Of a DNA stretch of 23,979 nt, positions 12,644 to 22,062 are shown piece by piece. The DNA comes from Hypsibius dujardini (lineage: Eukaryota > Tardigrada > Eutardigrada > Parachela > Hypsibiidae). The stretch covers positions 1-23,979 of the forward strand of contig LRSR01000362.1 of NCBI GenBank assembly GCA_001579985.1, in the 5' to 3' direction. The stretch's first letter is position 1, and the number at the start of each line of letters is the position of its first letter. The notes below the pieces were generated by a model that made no database searches, was not told the DNA's origin, and was given only the letters and a program-made list of their open reading frames with translations. The translations under genes and the position numbers were made by a program.

Positions 12644-12665
12644 GGGGCGGGGCGCGCCCCGCCCC
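12644..12665. repeat. Perfect 22-bp G+C palindrome inside the MITE
   Basis: The centre is GGGGCGCGCCCC (12649-12660), with five further paired bases on each side. It consists solely of G and C and should form a very stable cruciform or hairpin, which may explain the adjacent sequencing gap. Confidence 0.85.
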
Positions 12666-13022
12666 GCCCCCAGGGGGTTGGAGATCATTAGTTTTTTGCT
12701 ATTTAAGGCCCTGGGCTCCCCTTCTATTCTGTGACCCAAAATCTCTTAGTTCTACTGCGTTTTACAAATGTGTAAGGATGTGTTCTTGCTCTTTTCGTTG
12801 AGAGAAGTTTCCCTACTTCAGAACTTAAACTGTTTAAAAATCAAAAACTCGTTAAAGGTAGTAAATAGAGGGCGCTACGTATGTTGCGACAATTTATGTT
12901 GATTAATTGCTGAATTATGCTGTTCGACCGTATTCTAGCATTGGTAACAGCCAGCAGCGTGACATGATGATGAAATGATAATAATTTGATCAGATTCAAC
13001 TGTTAATTAAGATAAAACATAA

Positions 13023-13782
13023 GGTGAGAGCTATGCTCACAACCCACACAACCTTTTTAATTATCAATTGCTATGTGCACAACCTTTTTTGCCAATTGTT
13101 GGACACAACCTTTAGCTATGTAAACAATCTTTTTCCCGAAAACCCATCAAAGAATATAATTATGATCATTGCCACGCAAAATCTTCGCTCGTACAGGCAA
13201 CGGCTTCCTGCATATTGCAAACCCATCCCAATTCTGAATATCTGTTTGTTTGTCTTATTAAATAGCGTTTACGATCTGTAATATTTCACGTACTGTACTG
13301 CTGCGTTAGCTTCGCGCTACAAACACATAACACACGGAGTGCAGGAGGGGAAAATCGCCAGAAGGCGGGACTACAGGTGCTCGAAGCTAACGCGGCATTA
13401 CAGTACTTCTTTAAGCAATACCTCCAGTGCAACTGAATCATATACTCAGAATAACAAAGAACTAGAGAATAACAATGGCATCAATGCCATATTCCAAGCC
13501 GAGTATGAGAACGAAGCGATGGATGACGAACGATGGATGACGAGTTCTCACATTATGATCCCATAAAACCCTGTATACCTTCTACTAAATAAAAACCCTC
13601 CTTTTAATTACTATTGCAACCAAAAGTATATAAAAAATACTCCGGAAAAGGTTGTGTACATAGCTAAAGGTTGTGCCCAACAATTGGCGAAAAAGGTTGT
13701 GTACATAGCAATTGATAATTAAGGTTGTGTGGGTTGTGAGCATAGCAAAAAGTTGTGCAGGGTTGTGGGCATAGCTCTCTCC
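13023..13782. mobile_element. Mutator-like non-autonomous element with 9-bp target duplication
   Basis: The left arm (13023-about 13140) and right arm (about 13640-13782) are inverted copies: GGTGAGAGCTATG against GGAGAGAGCTATG at the tips, then ACAACCCACACAACC, AATTATCAATTGCTATGT, CCAATTGTTGG and ACAACCTTTAGCTATGT in the same order. The right arm carries one extra ~30-bp CTATGC…CACAACC unit. The flanks are a perfect 9-bp direct repeat AAAACATAA at 13014-13022 and 13783-13791. Long inverted repeats (over 100 bp) with a 9-bp duplication are typical of Mutator-like elements. The 760 bp contain no credible transposase. It is inserted in the body of the element at 12395-14191. Confidence 0.72.
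13290..13406. repeat. 25-bp inverted repeat at the centre of the Mutator-like element
   Basis: The arms 13290-13314 and 13382-13406 match at 23 of 25 positions (core GCGTTAGCTTCG against CGAAGCTAACGC) around a 67-bp loop. No flanking target duplication is seen, so it may be a structural hairpin or an older, eroded insertion. Confidence 0.75.
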
Positions 13783-14529
13783 AAAACATAAAACACAGAT
13801 CTCTAATCAATAACGTTGTAAAGTAAAATAAGTTACGCTCACACAAAAATTATTTAATAATTGAGCACCAGCATCGAAACTTATTCCTTTCGAAGTTTTC
13901 CATACTTATTGCAAAATCAATTAATCAGCCGACAAAGTCACACGGTTTCTCCGCATGCATAATTCAAATGTTTTCGCTTTCCCACAAATACATCAGTCAG
14001 TCAAAATGGCAGATATTAACGCACTTATCTCTCTCTATGTATCACCTCCGAAGAGTTTTTGAATTTTTAAAACTAGAAGTTTTGAAAAAGGGAAACTTCT
14101 CTGAACGGAAAGAACAAGAATACATTCTTACGCATTTGTAAAACGCATTAGAAGTAAGACATTTTGGTTCACAGAGTGGGGGAGCCCCTTGTGAGTCAGC
14201 CAAAGTTGGCTTAAAGTACCTAACTTGGATGGTTGGCATGATTATGATTCATTTGGCACTTTTCCTGCACAGTTAGTGCCGTGCCGCCAGGCGGCGCTGT
14301 TGCGTGTCCACACAACAACCTGACAACAGCTGACATTTTGCCAATAGGGAATCAAAGCATTTTCCTAGTGAGTTCAATTATCATTCAGCTCGGGATTGTT
14401 TTTTACTTCAATTTCAGCTGGATTTTATTGGTATGGTCGTTGGCTAGAACCGTTTTTAAATTCGAAGCCCGAAAGTTTTTTTCAGCACACGCACGCCACA
14501 AGTTACAAGTAACAAGTTGCAAGTTACAG

Positions 14530-14718
14530 CGACTTTGGCGGAGGAAGACGAAAAGTCTGGAGGGTTTAAAGCGCACCATGCGTGAGGAGTGGAAGAAAAT
14601 CGACACCGGGCTCTGCCGTCGGACCATAAAAAGCTGGGCACCAAGGGTGGAAAAGATGCTGGAGAACAAGGGCTATCAGTTTCAGCATTTGAGAAACTTG
14701 CAAAAAAATGTTTTCTAG
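14530..14718 (+). pseudogene. Fragment resembling the C-terminus of a DDE (Tc1/mariner-superfamily) transposase
   Basis: The frame ending at TAA 14716-14718 reads RRKTKSLEGLKRTMREEWKK, then IDTGLCRRTIKSWAPRVEKM, then LENKGYQFQHL. The order SLEGLK-REEW-I-CRR-W-R-G-HL resembles the end of transposases in the mariner/DDE_3 group (LK…I..EW..I……R……G). The upstream 80 residues of the same frame show no DDE motifs, so only the tail would remain. It is just outside the right tip of the element at 12395-14191 and may be unrelated to it. Similarity is judged by eye only. Confidence 0.35.
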
Positions 14719-15391
14719 GTGAAAGATCGAGAATAAAAAACTGTCCGCGTGTTGCTGGCGGACCTTCTGTAGTACACATGCCATTTAAGTTTAGGCCAAG
14801 TTTGTCTGGGTGAGTTCTTACCATTTTCAAAGGTTTTTTTCAAAAGTTGTTTCTACTTCATATTTCACGGTTCTGTAAGAGGATCAAAGTAAAAAACTGG
14901 ATCAAAAAAGTCCAAATGCTCGATGAGCAAATCAAGTTTGAAGGAGGATTTAAGTCAGTGTAAGCTGAATAGCAATCAGACGGTTAAATTTATACTAGTT
15001 CTCATGCTCGCTCATCCGAGGTATTGGTATTACTGTAGTGCACATCCGTCAATAATATTACATATCCGTATAGTAGGTTTTTATGCATTTCTACAGCAAT
15101 TAGCCTCATCCGATGTGTTAGTAAATACTCTTATCAGACAGAAATTAACTTGAGAATTCACGATAATAACGCAAAAAGATCCGCGTGATCCTCATCCTGC
15201 ATGACGTGACAGTGTTCGCACTTCCGGTCCTCGTGCAGTCTTAACAACCACAATATGGTGCTCACTCCAAAGGAAGTAGACGAGGGGAATTGCAAGACAC
15301 TAGCAGCTAGAATTCTGGATCTGGCTTTGGATGATGGACGCACGGGTGATTCCCTTGCGTCGATCGAGAAGACATGTTGCACCAAACGATC
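14719..15391. other. Unassigned AT-rich stretch
   Basis: No recognised gene. On the plus strand, an ATG at 15255 opens a 49-codon frame (MVLTPKEVDEG…) that runs into the tandem repeat. On the minus strand the same segment has a KCEHC…DEDHA pattern that faintly recalls the Cys/His end of non-LTR retrotransposon proteins. Neither is strong enough to call. Confidence 0.3.
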
Positions 15392-15547
15392 GGTCAAATG
15401 GTAGGAAGATATGGCTTAATTTAATTGAAAGGTCAAATGGTACGAAGATATGGCTTGATTTAATTGAATGGTCAAATGGTAGGAAGATATGGCTTGAATT
15501 AATTGAATTTTCAAATGGTGCGAAGATATGGTTTGATTTAATTGAAA
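15392..15547. repeat. 39-bp tandem repeat, 4 copies
   Basis: Copies begin at 15392, 15431, 15470 and 15509, exactly 39 bp apart, with core GGTCAAATGGTA and GAAGATATGGCTTGATTTAA. The period is a multiple of 3, so the plus strand shows a 13-residue repeat (SNGxKIWLxLIEx) without any other sign of coding function. Confidence 0.92.
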
Positions 15548-16236
15548 GAGGACGTGGCTTGAAACAAGAATTTTTGGATTAGTAGCGGCACTCGCTGTGT
15601 GTGCGATAGAGTGAGTGAATAAGTGAGTGTGCTTACTAGCCCAAAGCTGTCTGTGTCAAATCTTGTTTCCTGTTTCAGTTCATGTGCTTCTCTTTTTATT
15701 GAATTGTGTCGCACATCCAACATTACTCCTGTGGAGAAGCGACGCGGACAGCGCAGGACGTACCGGAGGATCATCTCTGGAGATCGTCCGATTTCGAGTT
15801 ACCTGCAAACCTTGATCGTCTGCAACATCATCGAGAGGAGCCGAGGGACTGGCCACTTGCCTCGAATTCGAATTCAAGCCGACTGCAAGCGCGGAAAAGA
15901 CGAAAACCTCTTAGACGGCTGAGGAAACTGTAAAACTGATCTCTCGTTGTCTGAACTGTTGAGTTGTGAATCTGTCGCCGTCTTTTAAGCAAAAGATCTC
16001 TTCGCGTTTGTGATGAAATTTTGCCCGCAACCAGACTTAACTATCCCTCAAAAAGGGTTTGTCTGCTTTCGAATAAATACAAAACATACAAGTACTCTGT
16101 TTCCATGAAGTGTGATGAGAAAAGTGCCAATGCGGTGTTGAGTGGTACCCAACAAGTACACATCATCGACTGGTTGTTACGGTGTTTCTACCTAGTTACT
16201 GGATTACATATTCTTTACGATGTAATGTACTTACTC
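15548..16236. other. Unassigned stretch between repeats
   Basis: Several overlapping short frames on both strands (about 15620-15930) include Arg-rich readings, but none is recognisable, none has paired splice sites that I can support, and no two frames agree. No gene is called. Confidence 0.4.
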
Positions 16237-16680
16237 ACAAGGAAATGAAACCGCTTTGGACGGCGAATTTCTTTATTTCTGTTTCCCAGTGCACTATTGC
16301 CTGCTCTCTTCGATTCCATCGAGAAAATCGGCAGAAAACGAGAACTACTATTTTAAATAAATAAAAACTGACTAGTGGTGAGTATATAGGGGGCGCTGTC
16401 TATGTTACCGTCTTTGTGAATTAATCAATTAATAAAATGTGTCCGCGTTTATTCGATCGATCAGTCTGTTCAGAATCAAATAATCAATTAGTGCATGTTT
16501 CAATAACATAGACAGCGCCCTCTATATACTACCACTGGTCAGTTTTTATTTAATTTAAAATAGTAGTTCTGGTTTTCTGCTGATTTTCTCGACGGAATCG
16601 AAGAGACCAGGTAAGAATGCATTGGTAACAGCAAACAGATATAAAGAAAATTGCCGTCCAGAGTGGTCTCATTTCCTTGT
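16237..16680. mobile_element. Fold-back (long inverted repeat) element
   Basis: The arms 16237-16407 and 16504-16680 are inverted copies, about 85-90% alike by eye, around a 96-bp spacer. Shared blocks in order include ACAAGGAAATGA, CTCTTCGATTCC, TCGAGAAAATC, GAACTACTATTTTAAAT, AAATAAAAACTGAC and TATATAG, then GGGCGCTGTCTATGTTA at the inner ends. There is no coding content. The inner ends (GGGGGCGCTGTC… and its inverse, flanked by TATATA on both sides) could also be the tips of a 134-bp MITE sitting at the centre. Confidence 0.8.
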
Positions 16681-18220
16681 CAGCTATTTCAATTTACATA
16701 GGCCCGCTATGTCGGCAGAATCTAGTACGTTCCTTCTTGGTCTACTGATAATTCTATACACCATATAAGAGAATGCTTTACTATAGTCTGAATCACTTCC
16801 TTCCCTTTCTTACCTTTCCTCTCCACTGTCAACTGCAAATAAACTGTTTTTTATATTCTTCAGTCTAATAGCTTGTATGTTCAGGTTCTTTCGTCCTAGT
16901 CGAGACAGAGGCCTAAAAATGAAAACGGTTGCTGCCTGGGATGAGAAACGTGAAAAGGTTTTAGTCTTACGCCTAAGCGAAGCCGGCTTGCAATTGGAAA
17001 GACGATTAAGACCGATAGCAAGAGGTACTTCGATTCGACTGGGCCGTGCCAGTTCATCTGACGCGTCATAAGTAATCTCCCACAAAGTGGTCTTCGGGAT
17101 CGCGCTAGAGCTTCAGCCATATGTCTCACGAACTGCACGAGGCTCATGACGGAATAATTCCAGTTATACGGTGAAAGTTGTTAAGAAAGGTTACCTCGCC
17201 TCGCGAGCGCTAATTCCATCGACTCTTCGGAAGACCGGAAATCGCCGCCCGTTGAGCATCCTCAGCGGGTGCCTTTTAGATTGGTTATATGCAAAGTATA
17301 TTTAAAGAGTACTCCCCCTCCTCCCTCGTTCGCTGCGTCTCGGTTCGGCTCACGGCCGGCCGATCCCAGGAAACCTAATTTCATTCTAATTTCAGGAAGC
17401 AGCCGGCTTAAAACGCAGTCGACAGCCCACACTCCGCAGCGGATTCAAAACAAATCAAGCTTCGTTGCCGATTCCCAGACGACGCGCCGCACACAACAGA
17501 CAGAAGGAGAGTGGTCCGGAAGTCCGACGACTGGATCATGCGCCCTGGCCCGGTCGCATCGTACCGTTGGGTTTATATCGGTTATGCAATCAGACGCTGG
17601 ACTCCTGCATCTTTCCTGTTGTGACGTCACGGTCCAGAGACAGTCCGATCCGATTTAGGTCTTCGCCTCGGTGCATGTGTACAGTAATTCTAGTGCTTTG
17701 TACTGTGCTTTTTGTTAAGTGCCAAGAAGTTGGGCCGAAATTCTGTCTGAATTCGAAAAAACGAAGACCTGGAAAGTTTCTCGGTTCGTAAGTCATATTT
17801 TTTAGGGGGAGAACTGCCTCTTCCACGTTTAAATTTCATTTTAATCCCATTGCCGTTGTCTGATTGTTCCAGTCTCGGATCAGGAAACGCGCCTGTCAGT
17901 TGTTTATCAGCCTTACGGCGCACATGATAAAGACGACGCTTCTCTAGGGGGAAACTATCATTAACCCCCCCCCCCCGGGGGAAAGGGCGCACAGCCGCAA
18001 GGGGATCTGCGTCGAGCAAGGGAACTTGTACATTGAACTTGAACTGGCTCGTGAAAAGGGGAAACTCCCATGACCACACATACCATATAATAATCGACCA
18101 TGAATTCACATAAACCCCCGAGGGTCTTCGGGCAACGACGGGTGTATACGGACCGCGACGTCGCTTTGACTTATAGGTCTTCCAGGCAACATATGTCGAC
18201 CGACCGGCTTTTTAGCTTCC
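16681..18220. other. Unassigned stretch
   Basis: No recognised gene. It contains short open frames on both strands (for example plus 16877-17071 and plus 17269-17658) whose translations are Arg/Ser/Pro-rich and resemble no family I know. It also contains a perfect palindromic cAMP-response-type site GTGACGTCAC (17621-17630) and a run of 12 or more C followed by GGGGG near 17967-17985. Confidence 0.4.
17621..17630. promoter_or_regulatory. Palindromic CRE-type site GTGACGTCAC
   Basis: TGACGTCA is the full binding consensus of CREB/ATF bZIP factors. It stands alone, about 4.4 kb upstream of the RasGRF-like start codon, with no other supported promoter element nearby, so function is unproven. 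Confidence 0.25.
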
Positions 18221-18236
18221 TGTCTCTCTGTCTGCC

Positions 18237-18267
<31 letters not shown>

Positions 18268-18275
18268 GTCTCTGT
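18221..18275. repeat. TCTG microsatellite
   Basis: A short (TCTG)n with TGCC and TGTG variants. The flanking frame (plus, to 18447) is kept open by the repeat. Confidence 0.9.
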
Positions 18276-19200
18276 CTATTCATTCCGTTCCATTATGGGC
18301 GCTTTGTGTAGCAAATATTTGACTTTGATGTCTATAATTAAGGCCCGCGACCCCAACGCCCCGTGTTGTGCCCTGCGCCTAAGGGTCATGGTAGTGTGGT
18401 GGTTTGGCCCTCTCCGTTTTCTCACCCGTAATCCGTCTCACGACTAGCGTCCCCCCTATGACCTGTACGCGTCTCAGTTGTGTCTCGAGTTGGTTTCTCT
18501 TTGCTCACTTGCTTTTCACTTTAACCAGACAGACACATTATTATAGTACGTGGATGACAAAAACGTAGTTGCAGGCAGGCGTGATGAAAGGTCCCAGTGA
18601 GAGCCTTATTTAAAATACAATATTTTTGATATGAGATTTTGATCATATTTAAATATTCTAATGCGTTCGAATGCGTTTTCTAGTATTTTAAATGAATAAT
18701 CTTGGCCGTCATTCTAATTAATATTTAATTTTTATAAATCATCCTCGTTTTCTCTGTTTCCGTTTAGCCTTCCACGGACTGACTGCTGCTGCCGGTCTTT
18801 GTCTGAGAAAACAAAGGTTTCCTGTGCCTGCATCCTGGACCGAAATAACTCGCTCTTTCCTTCAAGGCAGACGCGTGAAAAAAAAGTGTCCCCGTAATTA
18901 CACCCCGCAGGGACATTGCTTCGAATGGGGCGTCGGTATAAGGAGTCCGAGTCTGAGCTGGAAAAAACTGTTAGTCCGAGTCTGAGTTTAAGCCTGGAAT
19001 TAAAACGACCGCTAATCCCAGCCCGCACGTGAGCGTCGATGTTACGAAAAAAATAGTAACGTTTGACCTGCAGAACGCTACACAAAATTATCCAACGGAC
19101 TACTTTCTCAGTGAAAAGTCTGTTGTTTATCGGTTGGTCATCCCAGTACGAGCACGGAATGAATATATCGCTTGAACGATCCAATCCAAAAATAGAGTAC
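18276..19200. other. Unassigned stretch, partly very AT-rich
   Basis: No gene is supported. About 18600-18735 is strongly AT-rich. A long minus-strand frame crosses this segment and the adjacent repeat, but its translation is not recognisable. Confidence 0.4.
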
Positions 19201-19560
19201 GTCAAAGCTGTCCGAAGGGGGTGGCGCGATGGATGATAGGACGGATGGACGAACGGATGGCCAGACGGATGACAGGACGGACCGATGAACTGATGCTCAG
19301 ACGGACGATAGAACGGACTGACGGACAGACAGACGAAAGGATGGACAGACGGACGGACGGACGGATGGGCTGATGGACAGATGGACAGATGGACGAAGAG
19401 ACGGTTGGTCAGACGGACGATAGGACGGACTGACGGACAGACAGACGAAAGGATGGACAGACAGCAAACGAACGAATGGCCAGACGGATGGTAGGACGGA
19501 CGTACAGACCAAGGGATGGACGGCCATACGGACGGACGGAGGGACGGACGGACTTCCGCT
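19201..19560. repeat. GGAC/GGAT/GACA degenerate tetranucleotide array with a ~111-bp duplication
   Basis: Imperfect 4-bp units (GGAC, GGAT, GACA, GACG) run for about 350 bp. A ~50-bp block GACGGACGATAG…GGATGGACAGAC occurs near 19302 and again near 19413, which points to segmental duplication within the array. It produces the Pro/Ser/Val/Arg-rich minus-strand frame. Confidence 0.88.
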
Positions 19561-21270
19561 AGGAGCAGACCCGTGCACATGTGCCCTGATTTGTTCGTTT
19601 ACGCATTCTCGCAATGAGAAACAACAGATACTACCAGTCAAGACGTTTTTGAAACCTGCCAGAAGACGATGAATGACCTTCTTACGAACAAAAGTCAGCT
19701 CAATTCATTCACGGTATGTGCTACTAATGCTACAGTGCCATCATCAGCTGGAAGAATTCCGTCTCGTGCCTTGACATCATCATCCCCTCGCCCTCGCACT
19801 TTCGCACTTTGCCCCCGCACGTCGTCTTCCCGACACCTACAGCCCACATAAATACCTAATTAGCACCTGCTGCGCAGGACGGACGGAAGCCAGGCACTAC
19901 TGGAAGGAGTACGCGTACAGCTGAAGCTCTTTCTCACTCGTCTCTCTGCGTCATGCACAACGGCCATTGCAAATTGTTGTTGCCTTCATCGGGCGGACTA
20001 TTTCCTTCCTAAGGTAAGCACAACCGTGTGCGGCATCCAGGCTCGGCATACAAATTGTGTTTCCGCTCTTCCGCAGCAGCCGGTGGTGAAAAGGAATGTC
20101 ACTCTCTTCCGGTTCAATGTACCTTCCTCTTCCCTTCACCGTACTGCAGCTACACGCATACCTCGGCTGGTCTCTCTCACATCAACGTGTCAGAACCTCA
20201 TTCCAAGGTCGTTTGAAGTCATTTTGCGTATACGTGGAGGCTGTAATGCTGCGTCCTCAGGAACCGCCTGCCTGACTTTCCCAATACTCCAGTGAGCCCC
20301 CCCCCCCTGAAGTCACTAGCAACTAACATGTCCTGCGTTTGAGGAATCTGGCGCTCGTAAAAGAAAGAGACACAAGCTCATCCAGATTTAAGAAAAATAA
20401 TAATAAGCGTTTATCCAAAAAAAAATAAGTAGGAATTATATTAAGTTATATAAAAATTAAACTAATTTATTAACTGATTTTTTTCTGAGAAATTTATCGC
20501 ACAGTTATTTTTTTAAAACGTTTTATGTTCCTTCCATTGCGGGTTGCCTAGGTTTCTGTTCCGCGCTAAAGACCGTCAAATCCGAACCGAACCGAACCGA
20601 ACTGTTGGTCGTTAGGATTTCAGGATGGGCCGTTCCAGGACCCTTCTTACCGAATCCTCTATTGGCGATATCGCGAACTGTGCTGTCCTCGTGGAGCTGC
20701 CTTCTGTTGTCGCTGATTCAGACAGACTTGTGTCTGACTGCTCTCTGTAGGGGGAGTTGAGGTTCTCCCCATTCCCCCCAAGGGAACCGTCAATCTGGCG
20801 GCGCGCAGTCTCCGGCACCGAGGGGCGGAGCCTCATCACACAGCACATGTGCCTTGGCGCACGTTAGCCAGGCACGACTTAGATTGAAAAGTTGCGTATA
20901 TTTATTTCTATATTTATATTCGTACATTGGGAAGTTGATCTCGCAACAGGTGCTCTCGCATCGCGAATCGCGTTCTTGCTGCGCTTGATCGTTCAATCGT
21001 CTCCCTCTCGTTCTTTGAGGTTGTGAGGAAGGGATGCGGGATGAAGAACTGCAGAGAACCGACGGATAAAGGGAGAAAAAGGGAGAGAGAGAGAAATAAA
21101 GGGAGTAAGAGAAGAACGAGAGAGCCATTAACCATCCCTCAATTGACTCCTGGGACTCTCTTGTCTCTTTCTCTTTTCCCGTCGCCTCCCTCTGGCTTCC
21201 CATGCGTATGTGTGTATCAGGTTCCTGTCGGTGGGTCGCTGCTTGCGCGACCCATTGCAGTGTGTGAGCG
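19561..21270. other. Unassigned stretch
   Basis: No gene is supported. A plus-strand segment reading SQDVFETCQKTMNDLLTNKS, ending at a GTATGT (about 19640-19715), and a Ser/Glu-rich minus-strand frame (20612-20848) have coding-like composition. Both lack partners and recognisable homology. A poly-C run lies near 20298-20308 and a short (GAACC)n near 20584-20600. Confidence 0.35.
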
Positions 21271-21274
21271 GTGT

Positions 21275-21324
21275 GTCTCTGTGTCTGTGTGTGAGCGGTC
21301 TGTGTCTGTCTGTCTGTGTCTGTG

Positions 21325-21365
<41 letters not shown>
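21275..21365. repeat. (GT)n microsatellite region
   Basis: TGTGTCTG-type repeats grade into a (TG) run at about 21320-21363. A shorter GT run follows at about 21631-21650 and a CA run at about 21868-21885, all upstream of the RasGRF-like gene. Confidence 0.95.
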
Positions 21366-21982
21366 CTGAGTGATCGCGCGATCGTTATACACACTTTCTC
21401 GCCGCACCGCCACCACGTCCACACATCCACGTATCCCACAAAAGAGGACGTCCTCATCGGTGTGGGTCCTCTACAACGTGTGTTCCCCCCTCACATACTC
21501 CTCCGTGTGATGCAGTCCCCCCCGTGCACTTTTATACATTCATTCCCGGTGTCTGTGTGCGTGGATGAATGCCTGACTGCCTGACTGACTGACTGACAGC
21601 GACCCTGACTGCTGCTTCGTGCGTGTCTGTCTGTGTGTGTGTGTGTGTGTATATAATTTCCCCCTCCCCCCCTTTTTCTCCCCTTATTTTCTTCCCGCCG
21701 GTTTCATCATCCAGCTCGCGCGGAGTTTACACGGGAGATGGGACAATTTACATCATGATTGCTGCTGTGTGTTTTTACTCAACACCGCCGCCGCCGCCGA
21801 CGAGGTCCATCGCCGTCGTGCTTTTTACCCTTACCACTATACCCTGAGCCCTGAAGGTGTCAACTTACACACACACACACACATCAGGGAGAGTTCTCCT
21901 TGTTGTGCCGGCACGCGTTCCCGCGTTTTACATACATTTTCTCCAGATTCCGCCACACCTTTCCGTCGCGGGAACCTTCTTC

Positions 21983-22048
21983 TTGCTGTTCTCTCTTGGT
22001 CTTCTTTGCTGTTCTCTCTTGGTCTTCTTGCTGTTCTCTCTTGGCTGC
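21983..22048. repeat. Three copies of a 22/23-bp pyrimidine-rich repeat upstream of the RasGRF-like start
   Basis: TTGCTGTTCTCTCTTGG occurs at 21983, 22006 and 22028, ending 15 bp before the first candidate start codon at 22063. It probably lies in the 5' untranslated region or core promoter. Confidence 0.9.
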
Positions 22049-22062
22049 TTTTAATATACATC

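Larger units (their letters stand above)
12408..12713. mobile_element. hAT-like MITE with 8-bp target duplication
   Basis: The ends are CAGGGCCTAAAATAG (left) and the inverse of CAGGGCCTTAAATAG (right), 14 of 15 matching. The flanks are a perfect 8-bp direct repeat GGCTCCCC at 12400-12407 and 12714-12721. CAGGG-type ends and 8-bp duplications are the signature of hAT transposons. At 306 bp (59 of them unknown bases) it has no coding capacity. It lies inside the left inverted repeat of the larger element; removing it plus one duplication restores the match to the right arm. Confidence 0.75.
12395..14191. mobile_element. Long-terminal-inverted-repeat DNA element carrying two nested insertions
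   Basis: The left arm (12395-12407 plus 12722-about 12872) and right arm (about 14030-14191) are inverted copies over ~160 bp. They share ACAAGGGGCTCCCC at the outer tip, then GCGTTTTACAAATG, GAGAAGTTTCCCT and CAAAAACTC in the same order. The left arm is interrupted by the MITE at 12408-12713 and the body by the element at 13023-13782. Without these the element would be about 0.7 kb, non-autonomous, with no transposase visible. A TGA flanks both CAAGGGG tips and may be a 3-bp target duplication, but the outer boundary is uncertain by a few bases. Confidence 0.75.

Noticed and set aside
15158-15397. Minus-strand frame with a KCEHC…DEDHA pattern, possibly the end of a non-LTR retrotransposon protein
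   Set aside because: Only one short Cys/His pattern is present; no reverse-transcriptase or endonuclease motif is found nearby.
18295-18447. Plus-strand frame starting MGALCSK, which looks like an N-myristoylation start
   Set aside because: It is only 51 codons, follows a microsatellite, and shows no homology or splice support.
18732-19580. 282-codon open frame on the minus strand, the longest in the window
   Set aside because: Its first ~120 residues are translated GGAC/GGAT repeat (Pro/Ser/Val/Arg). The rest is not recognisable, has no splice or homology support, and overlaps AT-rich DNA.
19640-19727. Possible small coding exon (SQDVFETCQKTMNDLLTNKS) followed by GTATGT
   Set aside because: No confident acceptor or partner exon was found; the next AG is only ~22 nt downstream, too short for an intron.
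20612-20848. Ser/Glu/Thr-rich minus-strand frame of 78 codons
   Set aside because: The composition is coding-like, but there is no recognisable domain, no supported splice site and no neighbouring exon.
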